A stretch of DNA of 64,000 bases, taken from Aliivibrio fischeri ATCC 7744 = JCM 18803 = DSM 507 (GTDB lineage Bacteria > Pseudomonadota > Gammaproteobacteria > Enterobacterales > Vibrionaceae). The notes beneath the pieces are model-generated. The model saw only the letters and a program-made list of their open reading frames with translations. It was not told the origin of the DNA and searched no databases. Positions within the stretch are counted from its first letter, which is position 1; every line of letters begins with the position of its first letter. The stretch covers positions 1,364,001 through 1,428,000 of the forward strand of contig NZ_CP092712.1 in assembly GCF_023983475.1 (NCBI RefSeq), in the 5' to 3' direction. This document shows positions 43,158-53,061 of the stretch, in pieces. The position numbers were made by a program, and so were the translations under genes.

Positions 43158-45794
43158 TTATTTATTTGGGTTTGGAATGGCAGCATTCCACAATGCCCAA
43201 TCTTCTTCTGCGGTTTTATGCAGTAGGTAAGATTTATGTGCTTTTGCTTGTGGTTTTAGCGTTTCGTCATCTGGTGTAGAGAAAGCAATACCACCACGCA
43301 GGATACTATCTACCGTACCGGCTTGAACTTTTGCACCGCTTAAACCAATAGACATATTTACACCTGATACATTCCAGAAAACACTGTTTTCTCGAACAAG
43401 GTATGCAAATTCAGAGTGAATACCAATCGTGATAATAATGCGATCTGATAAATCACCAAGTCTTACATCTGTCACTTCGCCGACTTCGATTTCTCTAAAT
43501 AGGATAGGTGTCCCAACTTTGACTGAGCCACGAGAAAGCGCTTCTAATGTATATGAGATGAACTGATCACCTTGTGGTTGATCCGACAACGTAAATTGAG
43601 TTTTCGTTTTTCCTGAGCCTGGCGTTACTTGAATGTAGCTGCCAAGTAGGGTGTCTAGATTCTCTGCACCAGCTAAGCTAATGCTAGGTTCTACAACCCA
43701 GAAGTGACTTCCAGCGACTGCAATCTGGTCAACATATTCAGGGTAAATACGAGCTTGCACATAAACGTTATCGCTAGAGAAGTTTGGTGTGATTTTACTT
43801 ACTTCACCAACAGAAACGCCTTTGTATTTAATTTGTGTTCCTTTGTCTATCGCATTGCTGTCTTTGGCTGTAAACGCGATGATTTTACCAAATTCTTGGG
43901 CTTCAGATAGGTTAGAGTAAAGTTTCCACTTTTTACCTAGTTTATTTTCAACACCTTGAATATTATCAAAACCAATACCACCACGGATCATTGACATTAA
44001 TGGTGCCGCTTGAATGTTAACACCACTTAAACTCGCTTCTACATTAACCCCTGAATAGTTCCAGAAAACCGTATCAGCTTGAATTAAATGCGCATACTGC
44101 TTTTCAATGTTTATTTTTATGTTAACGCCATCATTACCTAAGTTGAAATCCGTTACCTTACCTACAACAAGGTTACGATAAAGAATTGGGCTATTTTTGG
44201 TTATTGGCGGTAACTCTGTACTAAATAGCGTGAGTTCTGTGCTTTTTTCTGTTTTAAATTGTGCCAACTCAGCAAGAGAGCTGTTTTTAAATAAGGTATA
44301 GCTTTTTTGTTTATAGCCTTTACCTTCACTCGTAAAGCTAATCGAACCAGAAATCAAAGCTTGAGTCGGTGGCACATCAATGTTTAAACCTGAGTCAGTT
44401 AATTCAGCAGAGACACTACCTGAAACAAAGAATTTGTTGTTTGATTTGATAAGGTGTTTGTATTTCTCAAATACCATTGCATCAAATTTAACTCTGTCGT
44501 TAACTAGTGCAACATGAGTAATAGAGCCGACCTTAATACCTTTATATAGAATAGTAGTATCAGGAGTTAAGCCAAAAGAGCGATCGGCGTACAGAGAGAA
44601 AGTGAGCGCTTTTGCATCTTGCTTAATCAGTTCTAGTTTGCGAATCGCTGTAAACTCACGAGAGCGTTCACCATTGCCAGGTACAAGAGTTAGGAAGTTT
44701 CCTCGAACAAGGTTACCAATGTTCTCAACGCCAGATAAGCCTAACTTTGCTTCTTCTAATACAAAACGAGAACCATCGTTTAAATAATCCGTAAAAGCAG
44801 GTTCAACAGTGGCAGAGGCAATAATGTCTTTTTTATCATCAGATAATTTTAAACTGTTTATTTGACCAATCTCTAAACCACGATACATGATGGCAGAGCC
44901 ATTTGGACTAATTTGGTTGTTATCTGGTAGTGTTATTTTAATCGGAATACCACGCCCTGCGGTTTTGATATTAGAGTAAAGTCGGAATTCTTTACCATTC
45001 TCAATGGCTTTACCATCATCAGGAGAATCAACAGCAATGGCGCCACCAATAAGAGCAGATAAGCTTTCAAACTGAACATCTACGCCATTAAAACCAATAT
45101 TTGCACCAATGCCACTCGCATTCCAAAAACGGCTTTTAGATGTGATTAAATGTGCATATTGTTCTTCAATTAATGCTTTGATACGAACGTTGTCTGTTTC
45201 TTGGTCTAGTTTGAAGTTATAGACTTCACCAATAGGAATTTTTTTATAGTAAATTTTTGAACCAACAGAAATGGAACCTAAGTCCTTAGATCGTAGAGTC
45301 ACACTCAAGCCTGTGGTGTTTGGTTGAATGGCCGGAGAGTTAGCTAAAGCGGTAAACTTTGTTTTTGCCGCACCAGAACCCGGTAAAATAGCAATGTAGT
45401 TACCAGAAACCAGAGCATCTAGTCCTGATATACCAGTAAGAGAAGCTTGCGGTTTTACTAACCAAAATTGAGTATTTTCTTTTAATAGATCACTGGCTTC
45501 AGGATAGATATCCGCATCAACATAAATATTAGAAAGATCTTTTGAAAGGGTGATGTTTTTAACCATACCAACTTCAAGACCTTGATAACGAATCGTAGTT
45601 CGGCCAGCCATTAAGCCTTGAGCGTCTTCAAAATAGATTTGAATACGTTGCCCAGCTTCCATCAGGGAAGAATAAACAAGCCAACCACCAAGACATAAAG
45701 CGAGTAAAGGTAGGATCCAAAGGGGTGAAATGCCACGCTCTTCTTTGATGTTGACTTGCTCAATCGAAGAATCAAGATTTTTTGGTTGGTTCAT
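43158..45794 (-). CDS. letB: LetB (YebT), seven-domain MCE lipid-transport tunnel
   Basis: An 878-residue protein anchored by one N-terminal membrane helix (ISPLWILPLLALCLGGWLVY) with seven MCE domains. The repeats show the same pattern each time: G-R/x-T-x-I-x-Y-x-G/x-x-V-G-x-V (TIRYQGLEVGMVKNI, KIYYKKIPIGEVYNF, AIMYRGLEIGQINSL and so on). Length equals that of E. coli LetB, which forms a stacked hexameric tunnel between the two membranes for lipid transfer. Its start overlaps the end of letA by 23 bases. Confidence 0.94.
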   Translation of the reverse strand: MNQPKNLDSSIEQVNIKEERGISPLWILPLLALCLGGWLVYSSLMEAGQRIQIYFEDAQGLMAGRTTIRYQGLEVGMVKNITLSKDLSNIYVDADIYPEASDLLKENTQFWLVKPQASLTGISGLDALVSGNYIAILPGSGAAKTKFTALANSPAIQPNTTGLSVTLRSKDLGSISVGSKIYYKKIPIGEVYNFKLDQETDNVRIKALIEEQYAHLITSKSRFWNASGIGANIGFNGVDVQFESLSALIGGAIAVDSPDDGKAIENGKEFRLYSNIKTAGRGIPIKITLPDNNQISPNGSAIMYRGLEIGQINSLKLSDDKKDIIASATVEPAFTDYLNDGSRFVLEEAKLGLSGVENIGNLVRGNFLTLVPGNGERSREFTAIRKLELIKQDAKALTFSLYADRSFGLTPDTTILYKGIKVGSITHVALVNDRVKFDAMVFEKYKHLIKSNNKFFVSGSVSAELTDSGLNIDVPPTQALISGSISFTSEGKGYKQKSYTLFKNSSLAELAQFKTEKSTELTLFSTELPPITKNSPILYRNLVVGKVTDFNLGNDGVNIKINIEKQYAHLIQADTVFWNYSGVNVEASLSGVNIQAAPLMSMIRGGIGFDNIQGVENKLGKKWKLYSNLSEAQEFGKIIAFTAKDSNAIDKGTQIKYKGVSVGEVSKITPNFSSDNVYVQARIYPEYVDQIAVAGSHFWVVEPSISLAGAENLDTLLGSYIQVTPGSGKTKTQFTLSDQPQGDQFISYTLEALSRGSVKVGTPILFREIEVGEVTDVRLGDLSDRIIITIGIHSEFAYLVRENSVFWNVSGVNMSIGLSGAKVQAGTVDSILRGGIAFSTPDDETLKPQAKAHKSYLLHKTAEEDWALWNAAIPNPNK

Positions 45795-46998
45795 AATTAT
45801 CCCAAATTAAACGAGAATCAAAACTTTCGGCTGCTAACATAGTGAATACGACCACTAAACCAAAAGCCACAGCACCGAGGCCGGGAGTAAAATCTAAAAT
45901 TTGTCCGCGATCTATTAATGTCATCATAATAGAGATAACAAATAAATCCATTACAGACCACTTTCCAATCCATTTAACCGCAGTATAAATGGACATTCTT
46001 TGACGATGAAAAACTGAGCGTTTAAATTGCACACAAAGCAATAAATAGCCAAGTCCAAGAATTTTAGCAACAGGAACGACAATACTGGCAACAAAGATGA
46101 TGATCGCAATGCCATACATGTCTGTTCTGATTAAGCCGGCAACACCTGAAAAAATTGTATCTTCTAAGCGTTTACCATTAGTCAGTAAAATTGAGATAGA
46201 TAAGATATTTGCTGGAATAATGAAGATTGCCGCCGCAATTAAATAGGCCCAAGTTTTTTGAACCGATTTAGGTTTTCTGAAATGAATAGGGCGTTTGCAA
46301 CGAATACAGTGGCTGCCTTTTTGTTGTGTAAAATGACAATGGCCACAATGAATAGAATGTTCAGGATCTACAATAGGGGCTTCCGTGTCTTTTTGATGCT
46401 TTCTTTGCCATACACGCCAATAGCGACGAACACTGACATGAGTAAGCAATAAAGAAGTAACAAACTGAAGCAGAACCAAACCATACAAACCAGAACCAAC
46501 AAAGATATCTGCATGATCTTGAATTTTGAAACAGGCAATGGCTAAGCTGACTAAAAAGACGTCAAGCATCATCCAATCTTTTAAGTGTTGAACGATTGAT
46601 AAACTCAGTCGGTAGGTTTTGAACCATTTTTGTCTAAGTGCTAGGTGAGCGGTAACCACTGAACTGCATACAAGGAAAGGAACAATAGAACTACAAAATA
46701 AAATAAGTAACCCAAGCATTGGGAAACCTTCAGCCATTAATGTAATTGTGCCTGAAGGTAAAGTCGCAGGGATCATGACTCCAAATAGTTTGATGGTAAC
46801 CATTGGGAAGAAATGAGAAGGAATAAATAGCAACAGTGCAGCAATGGCGATAGCAAGGTCACTATTTAATGAAATTCTATTTCCACGATAAAGCTGTGTG
46901 TTGCAGCGAGGGCAATGAGCGTTTTGCTTTTTCTTTACCTTCGCTACTTCAACAACGAGATCACAGCCGTGGCAGCGACGAAATTTAGCGTCTTCCAC
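45772..46998 (-). CDS. letA: LetA (YebS/PqiA family), inner-membrane partner of LetB
   Basis: A 408-residue polytopic protein with two similar halves. Each begins with a zinc-ribbon-like Cys quartet (CHGCDLVV...CPRCNTQLY, and CGHCHFTQ...CIRCKRPI) followed by four hydrophobic segments. This is the PqiA/LetA layout. LetA feeds or receives lipids at the inner-membrane end of the LetB tunnel. It overlaps letB and lies 18 bases after the ABC exporter gene on the same strand. Confidence 0.92.
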   Translation of the reverse strand: MEDAKFRRCHGCDLVVEVAKVKKKQNAHCPRCNTQLYRGNRISLNSDLAIAIAALLLFIPSHFFPMVTIKLFGVMIPATLPSGTITLMAEGFPMLGLLILFCSSIVPFLVCSSVVTAHLALRQKWFKTYRLSLSIVQHLKDWMMLDVFLVSLAIACFKIQDHADIFVGSGLYGLVLLQFVTSLLLTHVSVRRYWRVWQRKHQKDTEAPIVDPEHSIHCGHCHFTQQKGSHCIRCKRPIHFRKPKSVQKTWAYLIAAAIFIIPANILSISILLTNGKRLEDTIFSGVAGLIRTDMYGIAIIIFVASIVVPVAKILGLGYLLLCVQFKRSVFHRQRMSIYTAVKWIGKWSVMDLFVISIMMTLIDRGQILDFTPGLGAVAFGLVVVFTMLAAESFDSRLIWDNYEPTKKS

Positions 46999-47015
46999 TT
47001 CGGTGATCCATTAAA

Positions 47016-48809
47016 TTAGCTTTGAATAGTGCCATACAGTGTTTGATACAGTCCTTGCTGTGTAACTAATTCATGGTGTGTACCTGATTGAGATACTTTA
47101 CCATCATCTAAAACATAAATCGTATCGGCTTGTTTCACCGCACTTAAACGGTGAGCTACTATTAGTGTAGTACGTCCAACTAAAAAATCACTGAGTGCTT
47201 TGTGTAAAGCGGCTTCAGTCGCCGTATCTAATGCCGAGGTTGCTTCATCTAAAATTACAAATTTAGGGTCGGTTAAGACCATTCTTGCAATAGCTAACCG
47301 TTGACGTTGTCCGCCAGAAAGTTTAACACCTTGACGACCGATTTGGGTATCAAGCCCTTCTGTTAGTTGTGCTACTACATCTTGTAATTGCGCTACATTA
47401 AGAGCATCCCAAAGTAAATTATCAGAATAATCAGCGCCTAACGTAAGATTATGCCTTAAAGTATCATTAAATAGTATAGGTTGTTGTAGCACTACTGATA
47501 TTTGGTTTCTAATATTATCGAATCCAATCTCTTTCGTATTGTGTCCATTAAAGGTGATAGTACCGTCTGATGGTTGGTATAACCCCAGTAATAGCTGAAT
47601 CAGTGTTGATTTACCACCTCCGCTAGCACCAACTAAAGCGACTTTTTCACCGGCTCGAATGTTCAAAGATAAATCATTTAGGACTTGGCATTCATTGTTA
47701 TAACTGAAATTTATATTGTTAATAGATATTTCAGCGGTATCACTTTTGTAGAATGGGTCGATATCTGAGTGAATTTTAGGCTCTTCATCAATATGCAATA
47801 GCGTATTAATTCGCTTTAAGGCAGCGGATGCACCATACCAAGAGAATTGAATATTAAGTAATTCTTGAATGGGAGAAAGCATTACCCATAAATAGCTGAA
47901 AATGGCAAACATCTGACCGATACTTAAATCACTAAATAGCACCATGATCATTGCTGCAGCACGAAACAATTCAAAACCGAGTAAAAATAATAAAAAAGAT
48001 AGACGGCCAGCTGCTTCAGATTGCCAAGCAAACTGGTCGGCACTGTGCCTAATGTCATTGGCCTGATTTTTAAGTTGTTCTAGAAAAAGTCGTTCACGAT
48101 TTGATGCTCGTAATTGATAAATACCATCTAAGGTTTCAATTAAACGTGATTGAAAACGTTCATACGATTGGTTTTCTTTTCTCTTTAAGTCTTTTACACG
48201 GTTTCCAAGTTTACGAGAAAAGTAGATAACGATTGGATTCACAAGAAGAATGAATAAGCCTAATTGCCAGTTAATCCATAATAGAACACCAGCCGTGCCT
48301 ATAACGGTTAAAAAAGAGACGATAAAGCGACTTAATGTCGGACCAAGGAACTTATCAATGGTATCAATGTCAGTAATGATATGAGAGTTAATACCGCCAC
48401 TGCCGCGTGATTCATACTCTTTCATACTAATACGACTTAACTTATCTAAGAGTTGTAGTCGAATTTGATAAGTGATCGTTTTTGAAACCAAACTGAATTG
48501 GCGACCTTGAACTATATTGAGCATTTGGCTTATTACTCGCATGAGAATAACCAAAACAAGCACAAGAAGGATATAACCCGTCGCATTTTGCCAAGCCGCT
48601 GGTAAAAGGTGATTTAAGGTCTCAACACCGGACGCGGGTTTATGTAGCAGAACTTCATCTACCATTAATGGCATAAGTAGAGGAATTGGAACGCTAATTA
48701 AGGTTGCAATAATAGCGATGACATTTGCTGCAACTAGGCGTGTTTTGTAGTTTTTTGCTTGCCTTAATAGCCAATTCCAGTTAATTGTAGAAGAGATGGT
48801 ACTGCTCAT
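47016..48809 (-). CDS. ABC exporter half-transporter, MsbA/multidrug type
   Basis: A 597-residue half-transporter with six hydrophobic segments (residues about 18-310) and a C-terminal ATPase: Walker A GASGGGKST, signature LSGGQRQRLAIARM and Walker B FVILDEATSALD, then the His loop IVAHRLSAV. It would act as a homodimer, or with a partner not encoded here. It is the first gene of the operon running into letA-letB, which suggests a lipid or envelope-related substrate; that link is inferred. E. coli lacks a gene at this place. Confidence 0.9.
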   Translation of the reverse strand: MSSTISSTINWNWLLRQAKNYKTRLVAANVIAIIATLISVPIPLLMPLMVDEVLLHKPASGVETLNHLLPAAWQNATGYILLVLVLVILMRVISQMLNIVQGRQFSLVSKTITYQIRLQLLDKLSRISMKEYESRGSGGINSHIITDIDTIDKFLGPTLSRFIVSFLTVIGTAGVLLWINWQLGLFILLVNPIVIYFSRKLGNRVKDLKRKENQSYERFQSRLIETLDGIYQLRASNRERLFLEQLKNQANDIRHSADQFAWQSEAAGRLSFLLFLLGFELFRAAAMIMVLFSDLSIGQMFAIFSYLWVMLSPIQELLNIQFSWYGASAALKRINTLLHIDEEPKIHSDIDPFYKSDTAEISINNINFSYNNECQVLNDLSLNIRAGEKVALVGASGGGKSTLIQLLLGLYQPSDGTITFNGHNTKEIGFDNIRNQISVVLQQPILFNDTLRHNLTLGADYSDNLLWDALNVAQLQDVVAQLTEGLDTQIGRQGVKLSGGQRQRLAIARMVLTDPKFVILDEATSALDTATEAALHKALSDFLVGRTTLIVAHRLSAVKQADTIYVLDDGKVSQSGTHHELVTQQGLYQTLYGTIQS

Positions 48810-48905
48810 AGTGATAATGATTCCTATTATTATCTTTTCAAGGGCATTGTACTCAGTATAAATAGAGTCGCAAGTGATTGGTACAAATACAGGATAAATA
48901 AAAAG

Positions 48906-49358
48906 ATGGAATTAAAACATTACGCGCGATTAACACAGCAAGCACTGGGTTTGATTGAAGGTGAAACTGATTATATTGCAAATTTGGCAAATATCAGTGC
49001 GCTATTGAATATGGAACTGGATGATATTAACTGGGTTGGTTTTTATCTATTTAAAGAAAATGAATTAGTTTTAGGTCCATTCCAAGGTAAACCCGCTTGT
49101 ATTCGAATTAGCGTAGGGAAGGGAGTGTGCGGCACTGCTTTCGCTACAGAAACAGTTCAACGTATTGACGATGTTCATCAATTTGCTGGTCACATTGCAT
49201 GTGATGCAGAAAGTAACTCTGAAATTGTTATCCCATTTTATAGAAATGGAAAACTTGCAGGAGTGTTGGATATTGATAGTCCAAAATTTAATCGATTTAG
49301 CGAAATCGACGAAAAAGGACTGGTTGATTTCATGAAAGAAGCAGAAAAGAGACTTTAA
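48906..49358 (+). CDS. msrC: Free methionine-(R)-sulfoxide reductase MsrC
   Basis: A 150-residue GAF-fold enzyme (E. coli YebR). The three catalytic-region Cys residues are present: GKPACIRIS, GKGVCGTAFA and GHIACDAES. It reduces free methionine-R-sulfoxide using thioredoxin. It is divergent from the ABC exporter and followed by proQ, as in enteric relatives. Confidence 0.92.
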   Translation: MELKHYARLTQQALGLIEGETDYIANLANISALLNMELDDINWVGFYLFKENELVLGPFQGKPACIRISVGKGVCGTAFATETVQRIDDVHQFAGHIACDAESNSEIVIPFYRNGKLAGVLDIDSPKFNRFSEIDEKGLVDFMKEAEKRL

Positions 49359-49463
49359 TTTTCTTTCAGTAGTGGTTTTTCACGCTTAAGTATCTATAAT
49401 AGCGGAATATCTTTACTAGAAATAAACCTAAATACGGCTAGAACCGTACTATCAGGAAACTAC

Positions 49464-50090
49464 ATGGAAAACTCTGAAAAATTAGCGAACAGCAAAGAAG
49501 TAATTGCATACATTGCTGAGCGTTTCCCGAAATGCTTTATTTTAGAAGGCGAAGCTAAACCTCTTAAAATTGGTATCTTCCAAGATCTTGCTGAACGTTT
49601 AAGCGATGATCCTAAAGTAAGTAAAACTCAGCTACGTGCTGGTTTACGTCAATACACATCTTCTTGGCGTTACCTACACGGTGTTAAGCCGGGCGCATCT
49701 CGTGTTGATTTAGATGGTAACCCTTGTGGTGAACTAGAAGAAGAGCACATTGAACACGCTAAAGCGACTCTAGAAGAGAGCAAAGCAAAAGTTGCTACTC
49801 GTCGTAAAGAGCAAGCTAAAAAAGCAAGAGAAGAAGCAAAAGCTAAGAAAACAGCTCGTGCTGCTACTCCACCTAAGCGTCGTCCTCAACCAGCTGCGAA
49901 GAAAGTTGAACAGCCAGTTGAAACTCGTGCTCTAAACGCTGATGAAATTACTGTTGGTAACAACGTAAGCGTGAACATGGGTAAAGGTAATATGCCTGCG
50001 ACAATCGTTGAAATTAACAAGGATGATGTACGAATTCGCTTATCAAACGGCCTACAAATGGTTGTTAAAGCGGAGAATCTTCGTTCATAA
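49464..50090 (+). CDS. proQ: RNA chaperone ProQ
   Basis: A 208-residue RNA-binding protein. The N-terminal FinO/ProQ domain (residues about 1-120) has [26 protein letters not shown] and [16 protein letters not shown] basic Lys/Ala/Arg linker (about 120-160) leads to the C-terminal Tudor/SH3-like domain ([20 protein letters not shown]). ProQ binds sRNAs and 3' UTRs across the cell. It is 17 bp upstream of prc and probably co-transcribed. Confidence 0.95.
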   Translation: MENSEKLANSKEVIAYIAERFPKCFILEGEAKPLKIGIFQDLAERLSDDPKVSKTQLRAGLRQYTSSWRYLHGVKPGASRVDLDGNPCGELEEEHIEHAKATLEESKAKVATRRKEQAKKAREEAKAKKTARAATPPKRRPQPAAKKVEQPVETRALNADEITVGNNVSVNMGKGNMPATIVEINKDDVRIRLSNGLQMVVKAENLRS

Positions 50091-50107
50091 AGGAGCACTC
50101 CCGACGC

Positions 50108-52129
50108 ATGAATTGTCGATTTAGAGTCTCGCTGATTGCTGCTGGCGTTATGCTAGCAGCATCTGCACACGCACTTGAAGCTAAGGTATTAGACGCCAAG
50201 TTTTCCGAAACTGACTTACCAGTATTAGCCGCAGAAACGCAGCATGCCACTGCAAGTAAGCGCGTTACTTCTCGTTTTACACGTTCTCATTATAAGCATT
50301 TCTCATTAGATGATGACTTTTCAGTTGCCATTTATGAGCGATATTTAGATATGCTTGATTATAATCGAAACGTGTTTACACAAGCAGACCTTGCTTCGTT
50401 CGCCCCATTATCAACTCAATTAGATGACCAGTTAAAAGTTGGTGATACAAAAGCAGCTTTTGATATTTATAACTTATCTTTAAAACGCCGTTTTGAACGA
50501 TATGTTTATGCATTGTCATTATTAGATAAAGAATTTGACTACACAGTTGATGAATCTATTGAACTTGATCGCTCTGAAGCGGCTTGGCCAAAAGATGAAG
50601 CTGAGTTAAATGAACTTTGGCGTAAACGTGTTAAATATGATGCACTTAACTTGTCTATGGCAGGTAAAGATTGGCCTGAAATCCAAGAGATGTTAGGCAA
50701 GCGTTATAATAATGCGCTTAAGCGTTTAACTCAAAGTCACAATGAAGATGCGTTCCAACTTTATATTAATGCGTTTGCGCGTGAAGTTGATCCTCATACA
50801 AGTTATTTATCTCCACGTAATGCAGAGCAATTCCAATCAGAAATGAATTTATCATTAGAAGGAATTGGGGCAGTATTACAAGCAACGGATGACTACACGG
50901 TTATTCGTTCTCTGGTTGCTGGTGGGCCGGCATTAACAAGTAAAAAATTGTCTGAAGGCGACCGAATTATCGGTGTTGGCCAAGAAGGTGAAAAGATTGT
51001 TGATGTTATTGGATGGCGTTTAGATGACGTTGTTCAACTTATTAAAGGACCAAAAGGGACAAAAGTGAAGCTTGAGATCTTGCCTGAAGGTAAGGATTCA
51101 AAAAGTCACACTGTCACAATTGTTCGAGATAAGATCCGCTTAGAAGACAGAGCAGTAAAATCTGAAGTGATTGAGCAGAATGGCAAGAAAATTGGTGTAT
51201 TAGAAGTACCAAGTTTCTATGTTGGTCTTGCTGAAGATACGAAAAAAGAAATTGCTGAGCTAAAAGAGAAAGATATCTCAGGTATTATTGTTGATTTACG
51301 CAACAATGGTGGTGGGGCATTAACGGAAGCAACTGCGTTATCTGGCTTATTTATTACTGCAGGACCTGTTGTTCAGGTGCGTGATAGTTATGGCCGAGTT
51401 AATGTAAATGCGGATACTGATGGTGAAATTTCATATACTGGCCCAATGACGGTTCTTGTTAACCGTTATAGTGCGTCAGCATCTGAGATTTTTGCTGCAG
51501 CAATGCAAGATTATGGTCGTGCGGTTATCTTGGGTGAAAACTCATTTGGTAAAGGTACGGTTCAACAACATAGATCATTAAATCATATCTATGACTTGTT
51601 TGATAAACCACTTGGTCATGTTCAATACACAATTCAGAAATTCTACCGTATCAATGGTGGTAGTACTCAGAATTTAGGTGTTGTGCCTGATATTGCTTTC
51701 CCAACAGCTATCGATCCAAAAGATACTGGTGAGAGTGTTGAAGATAACGCACTTCCATGGGATAGCATTAAAGCTGCTGATTATGCTAAAACAAATCAAA
51801 TCGCAGAAACGATTGAACCATTAGCGAAAAAACATGTTGAACGAATTAAAACCGATAAAGAGTTTGGTTTTATTCAAGAAGACATTGCTCGTTATAAAGC
51901 TGAAAAAGACATTACTTCTATTTCATTGAATAAAAAAGTTCGTGAGAAAGAGAGTGATGATGCAGATGCTCGTCGTCTAACTCGTGTAAATGAGAGACAA
52001 AAATTACTTGGAAAAGAAGAGTTTAAAACACTTGATGATATTCCAAAAGATTACGAAGTGCCTGATGCTTATTTAGATGAAGCGGTTTCAATTACGATTG
52101 ATTTAGCATTAATGAATCAGAAAAAGTAA
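50108..52129 (+). CDS. prc: Tail-specific periplasmic protease Prc (Tsp)
   Basis: A 673-residue C-terminal processing protease. A signal peptide (SLIAAGVMLAASAHA) is followed by an N-terminal helical domain, a PDZ domain (near residues 235-320, with GDRIIGVGQEGEKIVDV) and an S41 protease domain. The Ser-Lys pair is in RYSASASEIFAAAMQ and GENSFGKGTVQQ. Prc trims lipoproteins and cell-wall hydrolases in the periplasm. It has a good upstream AAAGGAG and ends before a terminator. Confidence 0.95.
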   Translation: MNCRFRVSLIAAGVMLAASAHALEAKVLDAKFSETDLPVLAAETQHATASKRVTSRFTRSHYKHFSLDDDFSVAIYERYLDMLDYNRNVFTQADLASFAPLSTQLDDQLKVGDTKAAFDIYNLSLKRRFERYVYALSLLDKEFDYTVDESIELDRSEAAWPKDEAELNELWRKRVKYDALNLSMAGKDWPEIQEMLGKRYNNALKRLTQSHNEDAFQLYINAFAREVDPHTSYLSPRNAEQFQSEMNLSLEGIGAVLQATDDYTVIRSLVAGGPALTSKKLSEGDRIIGVGQEGEKIVDVIGWRLDDVVQLIKGPKGTKVKLEILPEGKDSKSHTVTIVRDKIRLEDRAVKSEVIEQNGKKIGVLEVPSFYVGLAEDTKKEIAELKEKDISGIIVDLRNNGGGALTEATALSGLFITAGPVVQVRDSYGRVNVNADTDGEISYTGPMTVLVNRYSASASEIFAAAMQDYGRAVILGENSFGKGTVQQHRSLNHIYDLFDKPLGHVQYTIQKFYRINGGSTQNLGVVPDIAFPTAIDPKDTGESVEDNALPWDSIKAADYAKTNQIAETIEPLAKKHVERIKTDKEFGFIQEDIARYKAEKDITSISLNKKVREKESDDADARRLTRVNERQKLLGKEEFKTLDDIPKDYEVPDAYLDEAVSITIDLALMNQKK

Positions 52130-52150
52130 TCTCAATCTGAATTATTTTAA

Positions 52151-52180
52151 AACAGAAGTCATGATGGCTTCTGTTTTTTT
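52151..52180 (+). terminator. Intrinsic terminator after prc
   Basis: AACAGAAG (52151-52158) and CTTCTGTT (52168-52175), with a T-run to 52180. Confidence 0.92.
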
Positions 52181-52258
52181 ATGTCTAAAAAACGGCAAAT
52201 CATTGAACTTACAACTAGGCTTAACATAGTAAGCATTCAATTTACTTGGAGTCTTGAT

Positions 52259-52924
52259 ATGAAGTCGATGATTTTATCTGTATTACTTTTCTTTATTAGT
52301 CCCTTTGTATCTAACGCAACGGTAGAGTTAGAAAATAAATCGCTAACGTATTTTGAAAATCCATTTTTATTAGGTGATTGGTATTTCTTTAAACCACCAC
52401 ATATCGAAAATGATTTTGATGTTCTTCATATTCGACTCAATTCTGAGCATCAATTCACGATTGAAATGATAAAAGTAGAAAAGAATACGGCGGATTCGTG
52501 GTCGGGAGAGTTTCAGTTATCACCAGAGCGAATTCTGTTTAAAGGCGATGAAGATGAATCTCATGTTTATCACTACCAAGTTAGTCATAACCGACTATAT
52601 TTGAATGGTGTTGAATTCTTTAAAGTTGTTCCTGAAACATACACTGGAGCCTGGCGTTCACAGCTCGTTTCTGGTGAAGATATCATGGTGAGTGATGTTC
52701 AAAATTTGAATCTGTTTTTAGGGTCAGATTTTATTTTTTCATTAGAAGTGGTTTCGAGTACAGGTAAACGAAATCAAAAAATTGGTTACTATTATTTTGA
52801 AGATGATGACTTGGTTCTTCTATATGATGAAGGGGAGCAGGAATCGACATTTGAAATTAATGAAAATGCACTTGAGTTAAAAAATGAGCAATTTGGAATG
52901 TATGCGCTATTAGTTCGGGATTAA
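52259..52924 (+). CDS. Exported protein of unknown function
   Basis: A 221-residue protein from ATG 52259, where GGAG lies seven bases upstream and a signal peptide begins (MKSMILSVLLFFISPFVSNA). An open extension to 52181 overlaps the prc terminator and has neither. The mature part is rich in aromatic and acidic residues and looks all-beta. Two halves begin with similar phrases (LGDWYFFKPPHIENDFDVLH and TGAWRSQLVSGEDIMVSD), which suggests an internal duplication of a lipocalin-like or binding domain. I do not recognise the family. Confidence 0.65.
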   Translation: MKSMILSVLLFFISPFVSNATVELENKSLTYFENPFLLGDWYFFKPPHIENDFDVLHIRLNSEHQFTIEMIKVEKNTADSWSGEFQLSPERILFKGDEDESHVYHYQVSHNRLYLNGVEFFKVVPETYTGAWRSQLVSGEDIMVSDVQNLNLFLGSDFIFSLEVVSSTGKRNQKIGYYYFEDDDLVLLYDEGEQESTFEINENALELKNEQFGMYALLVRD

Positions 52925-53061
52925 TGTTACTCCAAGTATAGAAATATGAGACTAGAATATTTTTTAATAACAAATTTGTTGGATCTTATGCGAGAATGTA
53001 GGCGTTAAATAGCTATTATCACTAGCTTTGTTTTCAGTGATAGAAATCATAAGGATATATT

